Of a stretch of DNA of 64,000 bases, positions 26,852 through 34,907 are shown in pieces. This stretch comes from Poritiphilus flavus (GTDB taxonomy: Bacteria; Bacteroidota; Bacteroidia; Flavobacteriales; Flavobacteriaceae). Each line of letters starts with the position of its first letter. The first letter of the stretch is position 1. A program made the position numbers and the translations under genes. The stretch spans positions 1-64,000 of the forward strand of contig NZ_WXYO01000004.1 in the NCBI RefSeq assembly GCF_009901585.1. Reading direction: 5' to 3'. The notes beneath the pieces were generated by a model that saw only the letters and a program-made list of their open reading frames with translations, had not been told where the DNA came from and searched no databases.

Positions 26852-28258
26852 TCAAATGGTTTTGGTTGTAAACATTAATAGTCCAAAGGAAGCCATCAGC
26901 CAAATACCTAAAATGAAAAGGTTGGATCTGTTATCGGAAAGGATGGTACCCAGCTCTGGCGGATTGTATTCAAATGCCGGAAGCTCCTTCCAAAAATCTG
27001 CATCGGCCCTGTAGGACCATTGCCCAAACTCGGAGTTTTCAGCAAAGTTATCGTTCAAAAATTTCTGGGTTGCGATTCTATAAGACTCCGCGGCATCAGC
27101 AAAATCCCAATGTGTGGCATAGTCGGTATGAGCTATGGACATACTCAAAAAACGAGCCGGGAGATAGGGAGAAATAGCTGCTAAACCCTTGTAAATCCTC
27201 GATTGTTTGATATATTGATCCTTCAGGTAATTATAGTGCTTAAAGTATACTTCCGCTTCGTGTTCTTCACCTTTTTGCATGCGGTAGGCATCAAAATTGA
27301 AAGGCAATTGATGAAGGCTATCAACACCGTGTTCTTTGAGCACCTGTTCCTGCAATAGTTTGGCCTGCTTGCTCCATGGATTGTGCCCGTCCAACCCCTC
27401 TTTTTTATCCTTTAATACATTGGCGGCAAATTCTTGTCGGGTAGGATAGGGATATTTGGATTCCGCAATATTGCTGGCAGCCTTTGGCGCTGCAAGGCAG
27501 GCAATAATCCAGATGCAAAGCGCGACCACCAGGGAAATCCCCGATCTTTTGGCCAGCGATGATATCAAAAGGACGATATTGATAAAGATGATGTAATAGG
27601 CCACGAAGACCACAAACATTATAAAAAGAGAGCTCCAACTAAACACGCCAAAATCGTCAAGATTACTCAATACAATACCTGCTACCAGAAACAGGGCTGC
27701 TGTAATAATCAAAACAGGGAAGAAAAGGGCAGTCCATTTTCCCAATGCCCATCTCCAGGCAGAGACCCCCTGACTTTTAAGTAGTGTCAGTGTTCCCATT
27801 TCCCGCTCTTTGGTAAAACTGTTGTATCCAAGGAGCACAATGAGTAGGGGTATGATGAATAATAGTATAAAATCCGGAGTGAGATCCCCAAAACGCGCTA
27901 AGCCGGTCTGATCCGTCGCAGCGCTGAATTGTGCTTCGTTACGCTTGTGAGCTTCCAGGAAAATGGAGGTTCCGGCGTATTTATCTACACCCTGATCTAA
28001 AAGGGAAAGCGGATATTTAGGTTTAAAGGCATAAGTACCATAATGTGCTGCCGAATGGGGGTTCTTTTCACCCTGGTTGTCCCAAATGGCACGTTCGGAT
28101 CTTTTAGCTAGTTCGTATTGCTCGTTCACATTTTTATACTGCCTGGCGCTTATCAAGGCCGCTACTCCAAGCAACACGATCACGATCAAAAAAGCAATGC
28201 GCACACGCCCGTCGCGCATGAGCTCCCGGGTTTCCTTGAGAAATGTTTTAGAGATCAT
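26852..28258 (-). CDS. ABC transporter permease, DUF3526 type (first of pair)
   Basis: A 468-residue inner-membrane protein with an N-terminal helix (about 19-39), long periplasmic loop, and a helix bundle from about 140 with TKEREMGTLTLLKSQGV, the ABC-2 permease signature. It resembles the neighbouring permease in layout and so likely forms a heterodimer. Its ATG lies within the last codons of the ATPase gene (ATGA-type overlap), a sign of coupled translation. Confidence 0.82.
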   Translation of the reverse strand: MISKTFLKETRELMRDGRVRIAFLIVIVLLGVAALISARQYKNVNEQYELAKRSERAIWDNQGEKNPHSAAHYGTYAFKPKYPLSLLDQGVDKYAGTSIFLEAHKRNEAQFSAATDQTGLARFGDLTPDFILLFIIPLLIVLLGYNSFTKEREMGTLTLLKSQGVSAWRWALGKWTALFFPVLIITAALFLVAGIVLSNLDDFGVFSWSSLFIMFVVFVAYYIIFINIVLLISSLAKRSGISLVVALCIWIIACLAAPKAASNIAESKYPYPTRQEFAANVLKDKKEGLDGHNPWSKQAKLLQEQVLKEHGVDSLHQLPFNFDAYRMQKGEEHEAEVYFKHYNYLKDQYIKQSRIYKGLAAISPYLPARFLSMSIAHTDYATHWDFADAAESYRIATQKFLNDNFAENSEFGQWSYRADADFWKELPAFEYNPPELGTILSDNRSNLFILGIWLMASFGLLMFTTKTI

Positions 28259-28971
28259 AAGACTAACTCTTTGTATTCCATAGTATTGAGGTAGGCCTGC
28301 TCCAGCTCCGAAAGACTTATGTCTTCTGCTACCAGCTGTTGTCTTAGGCTACCGTCCTTCATGATTCCAATATGCGTGCCTACCTCTTTGGCTCGGAACA
28401 GGTCGTGCGTGGCCATTAATGTGGCCACACCTTTGGTTCGCAACTTTTGTAACAATAGTCCGAATTCATTGCTGGCTTTGGGATCCAGACCGGATGTGGG
28501 CTCATCTAAAAGCAGTACTTTGGCATCTTTCGCCAGGGCAATTGCTATTCCAACCTTCTGCCTCATCCCCTTGGAGAATGTTGAAATACGCATTCCAAAA
28601 GCATCTGTCTGTAATCCGGCCTCGGCAAGAAATCCTTTGAGATCCGCATCTGAAAGCTTTTTCCCCGCGATCCCGGAAAAGTAATCCAGGTTTTCCACGG
28701 CGCTAAGGCTGGGATACAGCATAAGGTTTTCCGGGATATATGCCAAAAATCTTTTGGTCTCTTTCGGGTTTTCCTGCACGTTTAGCTGGTTGATGAATGC
28801 ACTGCCCGAAGTTGGCTCAATGAAGCCTAATAACAGGTTGATCGTGGTTGTTTTTCCGGCACCATTTGCTCCTAAGAGGCAGTAGATTTCACCTTGTTTT
28901 ACCTCGAGTTCCAAATGGTCCAGTGCCGTCTGTTCACCGTACTTTTTGGTAAGGTTGTTAGTTATGATCAT
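28255..28971 (-). CDS. ABC transporter ATP-binding protein
   Basis: A 238-residue nucleotide-binding subunit: Walker A GANGAGKTT (about 35-43), signature in the variant STFSKGMRQK, Walker B KVLLLDEPTSGLD, switch His in MATHD. It is the first gene of a four-gene operon with two DUF3526 permeases and a DUF5916 barrel. By fold it belongs with ABC-2 type exporters such as the copper-linked NosF group, but the sequence alone does not give the substrate. Confidence 0.88.
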   Translation of the reverse strand: MIITNNLTKKYGEQTALDHLELEVKQGEIYCLLGANGAGKTTTINLLLGFIEPTSGSAFINQLNVQENPKETKRFLAYIPENLMLYPSLSAVENLDYFSGIAGKKLSDADLKGFLAEAGLQTDAFGMRISTFSKGMRQKVGIAIALAKDAKVLLLDEPTSGLDPKASNEFGLLLQKLRTKGVATLMATHDLFRAKEVGTHIGIMKDGSLRQQLVAEDISLSELEQAYLNTMEYKELVL

Positions 28972-29091
28972 CGCTTTGAATTATAAATGTTATAAGAATA
29001 CTGCGCCTTGCACTACCAGATTATCTGATGGTGACATGTATTGGTCTAAAGGGCCAGTTTAACTGAACCCGGATTCCAGAAATGGAGATTT

Positions 29092-29427
29092 TCAGCACAA
29101 TACCCGGGGTGGTCCGCGGAGGGAGAGGATCTCAAAAGATCGGGAGCTGATCAGGGTTTCCCTGAAGGTTGAATTATGGAAGGAATTGGTGAAAGAGGGG
29201 CTAACTTCAGGAAGCGGCTCTACATAGAGCTTTTGTCCTAAGAGTTTTGCACATAGCTCACAATTGTGGTAGGTTTCCTGGATTTGGGTATCAGAAAAGG
29301 TTGTGTGATCTACGGTATGAACCTTGTGGTGTGAAGTAAGCGCATGAACTGCATGAAAGCCCATTTGCACCAGCAGTAGAATTGCCAGCGTAAGGCTATA
29401 GCAGTTTTTTAAAAAGGCCTTCTTCAT
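29092..29427 (-). CDS. Small exported His/Cys protein with CELC motif and RGPP end
   Basis: The ATG at 29427 (MKKAFLKNCY) gives 111 residues. A signal anchor (about 8-28) is followed by a histidine-rich stretch (HAVHALTSHHKVHTVDH), then NCELCAKLL and a C-terminus LSLRGPPRVLC. The order of membrane segment, histidines, CxxC and a terminal R-x-P-P resembles the DUF2946 type of metal-linked small proteins, though I cannot prove membership. A second protein of this layout is encoded at 30215. It is 17 bp behind the acidic lipoprotein gene. Confidence 0.62.
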   Translation of the reverse strand: MKKAFLKNCYSLTLAILLLVQMGFHAVHALTSHHKVHTVDHTTFSDTQIQETYHNCELCAKLLGQKLYVEPLPEVSPSFTNSFHNSTFRETLISSRSFEILSLRGPPRVLC

Positions 29428-29477
29428 CTTTAAAAGGGAGCGGAGATTATCCGCTCCCAATCTTAATTAGTCCGATC

Positions 29478-30032
29478 TTATTGGATCGTTAAATCAAATG
29501 TTTCCGTAATATCGGTTTCGCCACCGGCACCCGCCAGGGTACCGTCGTTGGGCTTCGTAGGCTCATGGCGAAGGGTAACGGACAGGGTGGCCGCTCCGGC
29601 GTCGCCGGTGGTCAGGTCGAAACTCAAACCAACAGGGTTGCCGTCTCCGTCCTCGTCGTCGTATTCAACACTGGCTATATTACCGGTGGTGACGAAAATG
29701 AACTGGTGTTCATCGTCTTCCGCTTCCACCTCTTCGGTTACATTCTCCGGTGGGGTTTCCGTTTCGTTTAGCAGAACAATAGAGCCGTCATAAGTAGTGT
29801 TTGCGGCCAGATCGCCGGAAACAGTAACAACAGGCGCGTCAGGACCATCGCCGTCCAGATCTCTTGTCTGCAGGGTGATGTCCGTACCACCACCCTGAGG
29901 AGACAGGGTAACGGTCATGGTGGTTATCACCTCTTCTTCATTTACCGGGGCTGGAGCATCATCATCATCTGAACATGCGACAAACAGGCTTCCGGTCAGG
30001 GCTAAAATGGATAAAAACTTAATGTATTTCAT
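29478..30032 (-). CDS. Acidic lipoprotein of the type-1 periplasmic binding fold-like family
   Basis: A 184-residue lipoprotein (lipobox VACSDDDD, Cys20) rich in Asp and Glu, with repeated beta-strand segments. Close relatives in Flavobacteria are named type 1 periplasmic binding fold superfamily proteins in databases, a label without functional proof. The acidic runs (DLDGDGPDAP, EVEAEDDEHQF, EYDDEDGDGNP) could bind divalent cations. It sits between two small His/Cys proteins, ahead of an ABC operon on the same strand. Confidence 0.7.
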   Translation of the reverse strand: MKYIKFLSILALTGSLFVACSDDDDAPAPVNEEEVITTMTVTLSPQGGGTDITLQTRDLDGDGPDAPVVTVSGDLAANTTYDGSIVLLNETETPPENVTEEVEAEDDEHQFIFVTTGNIASVEYDDEDGDGNPVGLSFDLTTGDAGAATLSVTLRHEPTKPNDGTLAGAGGETDITETFDLTIQ

Positions 30033-30143
30033 AATTGAATTAAAAATTAGGATTATTGACTATATATGTACTTCTCGGGTATTCGGATATAGGATCTATC
30101 ACTAAGATCGACGATGGTAGCGCACAGAACGATTCAATGCTAT

Positions 30144-30159
30144 TGGTATATATATACCA
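30144..30159. promoter_or_regulatory. Perfect 16-bp palindrome TGGTATATATATACCA
   Basis: The sequence equals its own reverse complement. It is 112 bp upstream of the acidic lipoprotein start and 55 bp behind the small His/Cys gene. It could be an operator for the metal-linked locus. No regulator is encoded nearby. Confidence 0.45.
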
Positions 30160-30214
30160 TTCCTAAAGATGTGTGATAGGCTGTAAAGCTCGGAAAGTCC
30201 TGCAGATACTGCTA

Positions 30215-30517
30215 CTAAAGCAAAGATGGAGGGGGTCTGCAGAACAGTTTATTCTCTTGCAGACTTAAATTGACCTGAAAGTCAATCGCGGTAATTTTGC
30301 TACTGGATTCCGGTAAGGGAGGATTTTCCTCTGAAATCTCAAAGGAAACAGCCAGGGCTTCTGACTGCTGATTGTCTATGCATAACAAACAGAGCTCACA
30401 TTGAGTGTCCTGTCCGTTCATGGTATCGTGATGTTCGTAGATATGAAACGCAGTGGCCTTTGCAAGCATAAGCCCTGTGAATAGCAGAACACCAAGATAT
30501 TTTAAGACATCTTTCAC
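30215..30517 (-). CDS. Second small exported His/Cys protein (CELC motif)
   Basis: A 100-residue protein starting at a GTG (30517); no upstream ATG is available, and the first ATG inside would cut the signal anchor. It has a hydrophobic N-terminus (LKYLGVLLFTGLMLAKATAF), then HIYEHHDTMNG, then CELCLLC and a C-terminus CRPPPSLL. The layout copies that of the protein at 29092 with little sequence identity, so the two are distant paralogues or share a role in metal handling. It is the first gene on the strand that leads through the lipoprotein to the ABC operon. Confidence 0.58.
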   Translation of the reverse strand: MKDVLKYLGVLLFTGLMLAKATAFHIYEHHDTMNGQDTQCELCLLCIDNQQSEALAVSFEISEENPPLPESSSKITAIDFQVNLSLQENKLFCRPPPSLL

Positions 30518-30659
30518 AATTCCACAAATCTAGAGGATTTTCAGCAGCTTTTTGTGTTAAGGATATTATAATTTTTTGTGGAAACAGCTTGTTTGCCAGG
30601 CATGCCGGATCCAATTAATGATCAATTAGGCTTAGCATCCAGCAGTGATGTGAGGAACG

Positions 30660-31330
30660 AAGTGTAACCCCAATTTCAGTAATCAGTAATCAGTCCTCCT
30701 TCGCTAAAGCTTCGGCGGATAAATACAGTAAACAGTAAACAGTAAGCAGTAAACAGTTCGTCTTCCGATAATCTCACTATCCAACCGTCTATCAATCCAA
30801 CCGTCTATCAATCCAACCGTCCAACAATCTCATTCCCCAATTCCTCAATTTCACGGTTTTACAATTCTTCAAATCATCCAATCATCCAACCGTCTATCAA
30901 TCCAACCGTCCAACAATCTCATTGCCCGATTCCTCAATTTCACAGTTTCACAGTTTCACAGTTTTACAATTCTTCAAATCATCCAATCGTCCAACCGTCT
31001 GTCAATCCAACCGTCCGAAAATCTCATTCCCCGATTCCTCAATTTCCCAGTTTTACAATTCTTCAGATCATCCGATCATCCAACAGTCTATCAATCCAAC
31101 CGTCCAACCGTCTAATTCCCCAATTCCTCAATTTCTCAATTTCACAATTCTTCAAATTGTTCCATTTCCACATTTTTAAATTGAATAATAGTCTTCCTGC
31201 TTTCAAAATGCAGTGTCAAACCTTAACTTGAGTAAGGGGTGGGGTCTAGACCCCAAAAATTGGAAAAAATCAATTTTGTAGGCAATGGGCATTGGGCACT
31301 GAGTACTGGGAAGTTGGCAGTCCTACTGTC
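30660..31330. repeat. Third composite 7-bp/8-bp repeat region
   Basis: Positions 30676-30760 hold CAGTAAT/CAGTAAA 7-mers around the motif TTCGCTAAAGCTTCGG. Positions 30765-31160 form an array of about fifty 8-bp units of variable content (such as CAACCGTC, TTTCACAG, ATTCCTCA) keeping the 8-bp step. Positions 31157-31254 match the link block at 14351-14448. Positions 31278-31330 again show 7-bp units of GGGCACT type. The spacer 30518-31363 has no gene that I can support. Confidence 0.85.
31241..31254. repeat. Perfect palindrome GGGGTCTAGACCCC in the repeat element
   Basis: A 14-bp perfect palindrome in the position held by GGGGTT-TAG-AACCCC at 14434-14448. The surroundings (TTGTTCCATTTCC upstream, TCTTCCTGCTTT before it) are shared. 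The paired change in the stem suggests selection for pairing. Confidence 0.65.
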
Positions 31331-31363
31331 GGTAGTGAACTATCCTCCTAATATCTATGGCGG

Positions 31364-32212
31364 TTAGTTATTATGAGTTCTAAAATTCATCATCAGATCT
31401 TTGAAGGCAATCCCAATCCTTAAATTACTTACGTCCTGGTTATAATTAAACAAGTCTTCCGAATAACCACCAAAATACTGCAGGTAGACAAATTGGTTGC
31501 TATTTTTTGAGATCTTAAAACTTAAGCCCGCTTTTATAAAGCCAGTCAACTTATCATCATAAGCGGGTTGAATATCCATATCGAAAAACAGGTTCTTTAC
31601 AGGACTATAGGTAGCTCCTAAAGCGAAGAATCCACGAAAGGAGGTAATATCTTCGTTATCACTTAGATCCCCTGCAGGGATCCAGACTTTCGCCCTGAAT
31701 TGCCAGTCTGTGCCATAAGGCTTGAAATACTGCAGTGCGAAATAGTTCCAACTCCGGGAATTCTCGCCATCCCTACCGTTGGATTCATGTTCAAAGGCAA
31801 ACCAAAGTCCGGATTGGATACCTTCATCGTTGACAAAAAGCTTGGCGAGCCCCAGGGCAGGGTTGTAATTGGTTTCCCTAAAAGGAAAGGATTCCAGGTA
31901 AATGTTCCAGAACGACTTTTGCCGATACGTTATAAAAGGAAAAACATCCCAGGGTAGATCCACATTGGTCAGGCGCTGCTTAAATCCTATCTCAAATTTA
32001 GCGTCACTGGTTTCTGAAGTGATATCCTCATTTAGGGAAATGCCTGTTACGAAATAGTTATCCCCGTACATGGTGAAGGCGGGCAGACTGCGAATGTACT
32101 TCTTGTAGTTTGAGCTATCCAATACTACTTCCTGGCCCTGAGTATCAACGGAAATGGTCGTGATCAACAGTGCCGCAACCAGAAAGGTCATTCTTGTTTT
32201 TTGTAGCTCCAT
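31364..32212 (-). CDS. pldA: Outer-membrane phospholipase A (OMPLA)
   Basis: A 282-residue protein with signal peptide (TFLVAALLITTISVDTQG) and a barrel. The OMPLA signatures are present: YLESFPFRETNYNPALGL, and H142-E-S144-N-G-R with R-S-W-N156, the His-Ser-Asn catalytic set. It hydrolyses acyl chains of phospholipids that reach the outer leaflet of the outer membrane, as a calcium-dependent dimer in characterised members. Its start overlaps the last permease gene by 25 bp, so it is the last gene of the efflux operon. Start at 32191 is also possible. Confidence 0.87.
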   Translation of the reverse strand: MELQKTRMTFLVAALLITTISVDTQGQEVVLDSSNYKKYIRSLPAFTMYGDNYFVTGISLNEDITSETSDAKFEIGFKQRLTNVDLPWDVFPFITYRQKSFWNIYLESFPFRETNYNPALGLAKLFVNDEGIQSGLWFAFEHESNGRDGENSRSWNYFALQYFKPYGTDWQFRAKVWIPAGDLSDNEDITSFRGFFALGATYSPVKNLFFDMDIQPAYDDKLTGFIKAGLSFKISKNSNQFVYLQYFGGYSEDLFNYNQDVSNLRIGIAFKDLMMNFRTHNN

Positions 32213-33312
32213 ACGGCTGCCGTGTTAAAGAGTATTGCCAGGACAAAGGTGTACAAAAATTCCATTTTAATATCGGCCAGGCCACTCCCTTTCAACAAAA
32301 CCTTTCTGGATACTGAAATAAAATGTGCCAAAGGATTTGGTATAGTGGCGTATTGTGCCCATTTGGGCATACTGTCAATAGGTGTAAAAAGTCCACACAT
32401 GAGCACAAATATCAGGACAAAGAAGAAGGCAACAAATATGGCTTGCTGCTGGGTCTCTGCAAAATTAGAGATCAAAAGCCCGAATCCAAGTACGCAAATA
32501 AGGTTGACGATGGCATAGGCAAAAATAAGTCCGATATTACCTCGCATCGGGATGTCAAAAATGAGCTTACTGGCAATTAGTCCAACGGTAAGGAGTAGAA
32601 GCCCCAGACATAGAAAGGGAACCAGCTTCCCCAGGATGAATTCCCATTTCTTAATAGGTGTGACATTGATTTGTTCAATAGTCCCGATTTCACGTTCGCG
32701 AACCGTGTTCATAGCCGTAAGCACGATGGTCAGCAAGGCTGTAAGTTCTGCTAATATTCCGGGAGCCATAAAATGAGGATAATCCAATTCCGGGTTGTAC
32801 CAGTTGTTGGAAGTAACCACAATGGGTTTATTGGGTTTGGCCAGGTCTGGGAAAAGCATGGGCTCCTTAGCCCTTATCTCCCCGTTTAAAGAACCGATGA
32901 TGCCAGACAGATAACCCGAGCCTACAGTAGCTTGTTGTCCATTGATCGCATTGACCAAGGTCTGTAGTTGAGGTGCTTCACCCCTGTAGAACTGCTTTTC
33001 AAAGTCACTGGGAACTTCAAGTACGATATCAACCTGGTCCAATTGCATAAGGTCTAAAGCCTCTTTTTTGTTAAAAGGGGTGGCGACCAACGAAAACCTG
33101 TCATTGGCTACAATTTTGTTGGACAAGGCCCTTGATAACTCACTTTGGTCCAGGTCTACCACCGCAACCCTAACATCTTTGACCTCGTTGGATGCAGCAT
33201 TGGAAAGAATTATGAGTTGGATTATAGGCAATAAAGTCATCATAGGTAATAAGGCCTTATTCCTAAAAATCTGGATGAATTCTTTTTGTATCAGAAATCT
33301 TAATCGTCTCAT
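32188..33312 (-). CDS. ABC-2 type permease (YbhR/YbhS-like)
   Basis: A 374-residue inner-membrane protein: helix at about 20-38, periplasmic domain about 45-175, then five helices with the coupling motif TVREREIGTIEQINVTPI. This is the layout of the YbhS/YbhR pair in the YbhGFSR tripartite drug exporter. It follows the other permease by 17 bp and overlaps pldA at its 3' end. Confidence 0.85.
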   Translation of the reverse strand: MRRLRFLIQKEFIQIFRNKALLPMMTLLPIIQLIILSNAASNEVKDVRVAVVDLDQSELSRALSNKIVANDRFSLVATPFNKKEALDLMQLDQVDIVLEVPSDFEKQFYRGEAPQLQTLVNAINGQQATVGSGYLSGIIGSLNGEIRAKEPMLFPDLAKPNKPIVVTSNNWYNPELDYPHFMAPGILAELTALLTIVLTAMNTVREREIGTIEQINVTPIKKWEFILGKLVPFLCLGLLLLTVGLIASKLIFDIPMRGNIGLIFAYAIVNLICVLGFGLLISNFAETQQQAIFVAFFFVLIFVLMCGLFTPIDSMPKWAQYATIPNPLAHFISVSRKVLLKGSGLADIKMEFLYTFVLAILFNTAAVWSYKKQE

Positions 33313-33329
33313 GGTTTCAGGTCTTATGT

Positions 33330-34439
33330 TTACTCCAGCCTAATTTTAAAGTTCCTCCACGACAAAAAGAGAAAGCCCAATGTCATGGCCAGGAGCACCG
33401 CTATTTCAAAAAGAATGAAGTTCAGTCCTACACCTCTCAACATCACACCCTTCAGGATCCGAATGAAATAAGTAGCAGGAATTATTTTTCCGATATACTC
33501 CAGCACAACAGGCATACTTGCCAATGGGAAAATAAATCCGGAGAGCAGCATGGAAGGCATCATCAATCCCATAAGGGATTTCATCATGGCCTCCTGTTGG
33601 GTTTTGACAGTGGTGGAAATTAGGATCCCAAGACTTAAGGCTGTAAATACATATAGAAAACACATACTCAATAGCAATAAGGTGCTCCCTAGTACAGGTA
33701 CATCAAAAACAAAGAATCCTATAAGAATTACTACAATAGCATTGACGAATGACAACAGGGCATAGGGGGCTACTTTCCCCAAAATTATCAGCAGTGGGGA
33801 CAGGGGAGAAACCAACAAGATTTCCATGGTCCCTATCTCCTTTTCCTTTGCAATGGTCAATGAAGTGAGCATAGCACATATGATAAGGAGGATCAAGGCT
33901 ATGGTACCCGGAACAAAATTATAAGCGCTGGCCAACTGAGGGTTATAAAGCATACGACTAGCCACATTAATGGTGTACGGATCTGTAGGTTCATTTCGCT
34001 TTTGGCGCTGAAAGCTCTGGGTCATCTCCGTCAGATACTGTACCAGGGTATTGGCATTGTTTGGGTCAGATCCGTCGGTTATAACCTGAATTTGAATGGA
34101 ATTTCCGGCGTAGAAATCTTCGGAAAAATTATCTGGTATGGAAACGACAAGTTTCGCTTTTCCTGCTTTCATCCCTTCTTCCATCTCATTAGGTGATCCC
34201 AATACCCTGCGTACAATAAAGTTGCCAGAGCTTTGCAAGTGATTGATGTATTGTTCACTGGTCTCATCCTTCGCGTAATCCATAATATCAATCTCCGCAT
34301 CATTGAATTCATTGGTAACGGCATAGCCGAAAATGAGTACCTGTGCCAAGGGCATCCCAAAGAGTATTAAAAGGGTGCGTTTATCCCTCAAAATGTGATA
34401 GAATTCTTTCCGAATGAATGCCAGCAATACCTTAAACAT
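33330..34439 (-). CDS. ABC-2 type permease (YbhS/YbhR-like)
   Basis: A 369-residue permease with the same layout as its neighbour: first helix about 22-42 (RTLLILFGMPLAQVLIFGYAV), periplasmic domain to about 175, and AKEKEIGTMEILLVSPLSP before the membrane bundle. The two probably form a heterodimer served by two ATPases. It begins 10 bp after the DUF2141 gene. Confidence 0.85.
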   Translation of the reverse strand: MFKVLLAFIRKEFYHILRDKRTLLILFGMPLAQVLIFGYAVTNEFNDAEIDIMDYAKDETSEQYINHLQSSGNFIVRRVLGSPNEMEEGMKAGKAKLVVSIPDNFSEDFYAGNSIQIQVITDGSDPNNANTLVQYLTEMTQSFQRQKRNEPTDPYTINVASRMLYNPQLASAYNFVPGTIALILLIICAMLTSLTIAKEKEIGTMEILLVSPLSPLLIILGKVAPYALLSFVNAIVVILIGFFVFDVPVLGSTLLLLSMCFLYVFTALSLGILISTTVKTQQEAMMKSLMGLMMPSMLLSGFIFPLASMPVVLEYIGKIIPATYFIRILKGVMLRGVGLNFILFEIAVLLAMTLGFLFLSWRNFKIRLE

Positions 34440-34449
34440 GAACCGTTTC

Positions 34450-34890
34450 TTAAAGGATGAATCTCAGTTTGATAGCGATCTCAGCTTCGTTTAGCATAAA
34501 CACACATTTTTTATAACTGGGTTTCCCCATTTTGGTAAGATTGGATGCGCCAACGGGTTCTTTGGGCATACCTATGAAATTAGTCTGGATCTCCCCATCC
34601 ATATTTTGGTCATGAAACACGGATACGGCATAGTCGCCGAAGGGTACCTCAGAAAAGGTAGCTGTGGCCACATCATTAAATTCCTTAACATAAACCTTTT
34701 TGAAAGCCTTATCGAGTTCTTTGGGAAAGCCGTCGGCCTGATTAAAGAGCATAAAAACGATCTGCCCCTTGATTTCGTCTATTCCGGTTACGGTAACGGT
34801 AATATTTCCTTTGGAAGCTGATCTCTTTTCAGCGGTACTAAAACTCGTTGTGATTGAAGCAATAAGTAAGACAAATGCAATTTTTTTCAT
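34450..34890 (-). CDS. DUF2141 exported protein inside the efflux operon
   Basis: A 146-residue protein with signal peptide (FVLLIASITTSFS) and the DUF2141 fold: GNITVTVTGIDEIKGQIVFMLFN, FGDYAVSVFHDQNMDGEIQTNFIGMPKEP and GKPSYKKC. DUF2141 proteins are periplasmic and of unknown function. It is inserted between the ATPase and permease genes with gaps of only 17 and 10 bp, so it is part of the operon and perhaps an accessory subunit of the pump. Confidence 0.83.
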   Translation of the reverse strand: MKKIAFVLLIASITTSFSTAEKRSASKGNITVTVTGIDEIKGQIVFMLFNQADGFPKELDKAFKKVYVKEFNDVATATFSEVPFGDYAVSVFHDQNMDGEIQTNFIGMPKEPVGASNLTKMGKPSYKKCVFMLNEAEIAIKLRFIL

Positions 34891-34907
34891 GAGGTATAAT
34901 TTTAGGG

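Noticed and set aside
30922-31179. 85-codon frame within the repeat array
   Set aside because: The predicted protein is a repeat artefact (Ser/Gln/Phe-rich); the 8-bp unit shifts the reading frame, so no selection for coding is likely.
31241-31254. Palindrome as a transcription terminator
   Set aside because: No T-run follows on either strand, and it is about 110 bp from the end of pldA inside a repeat block.
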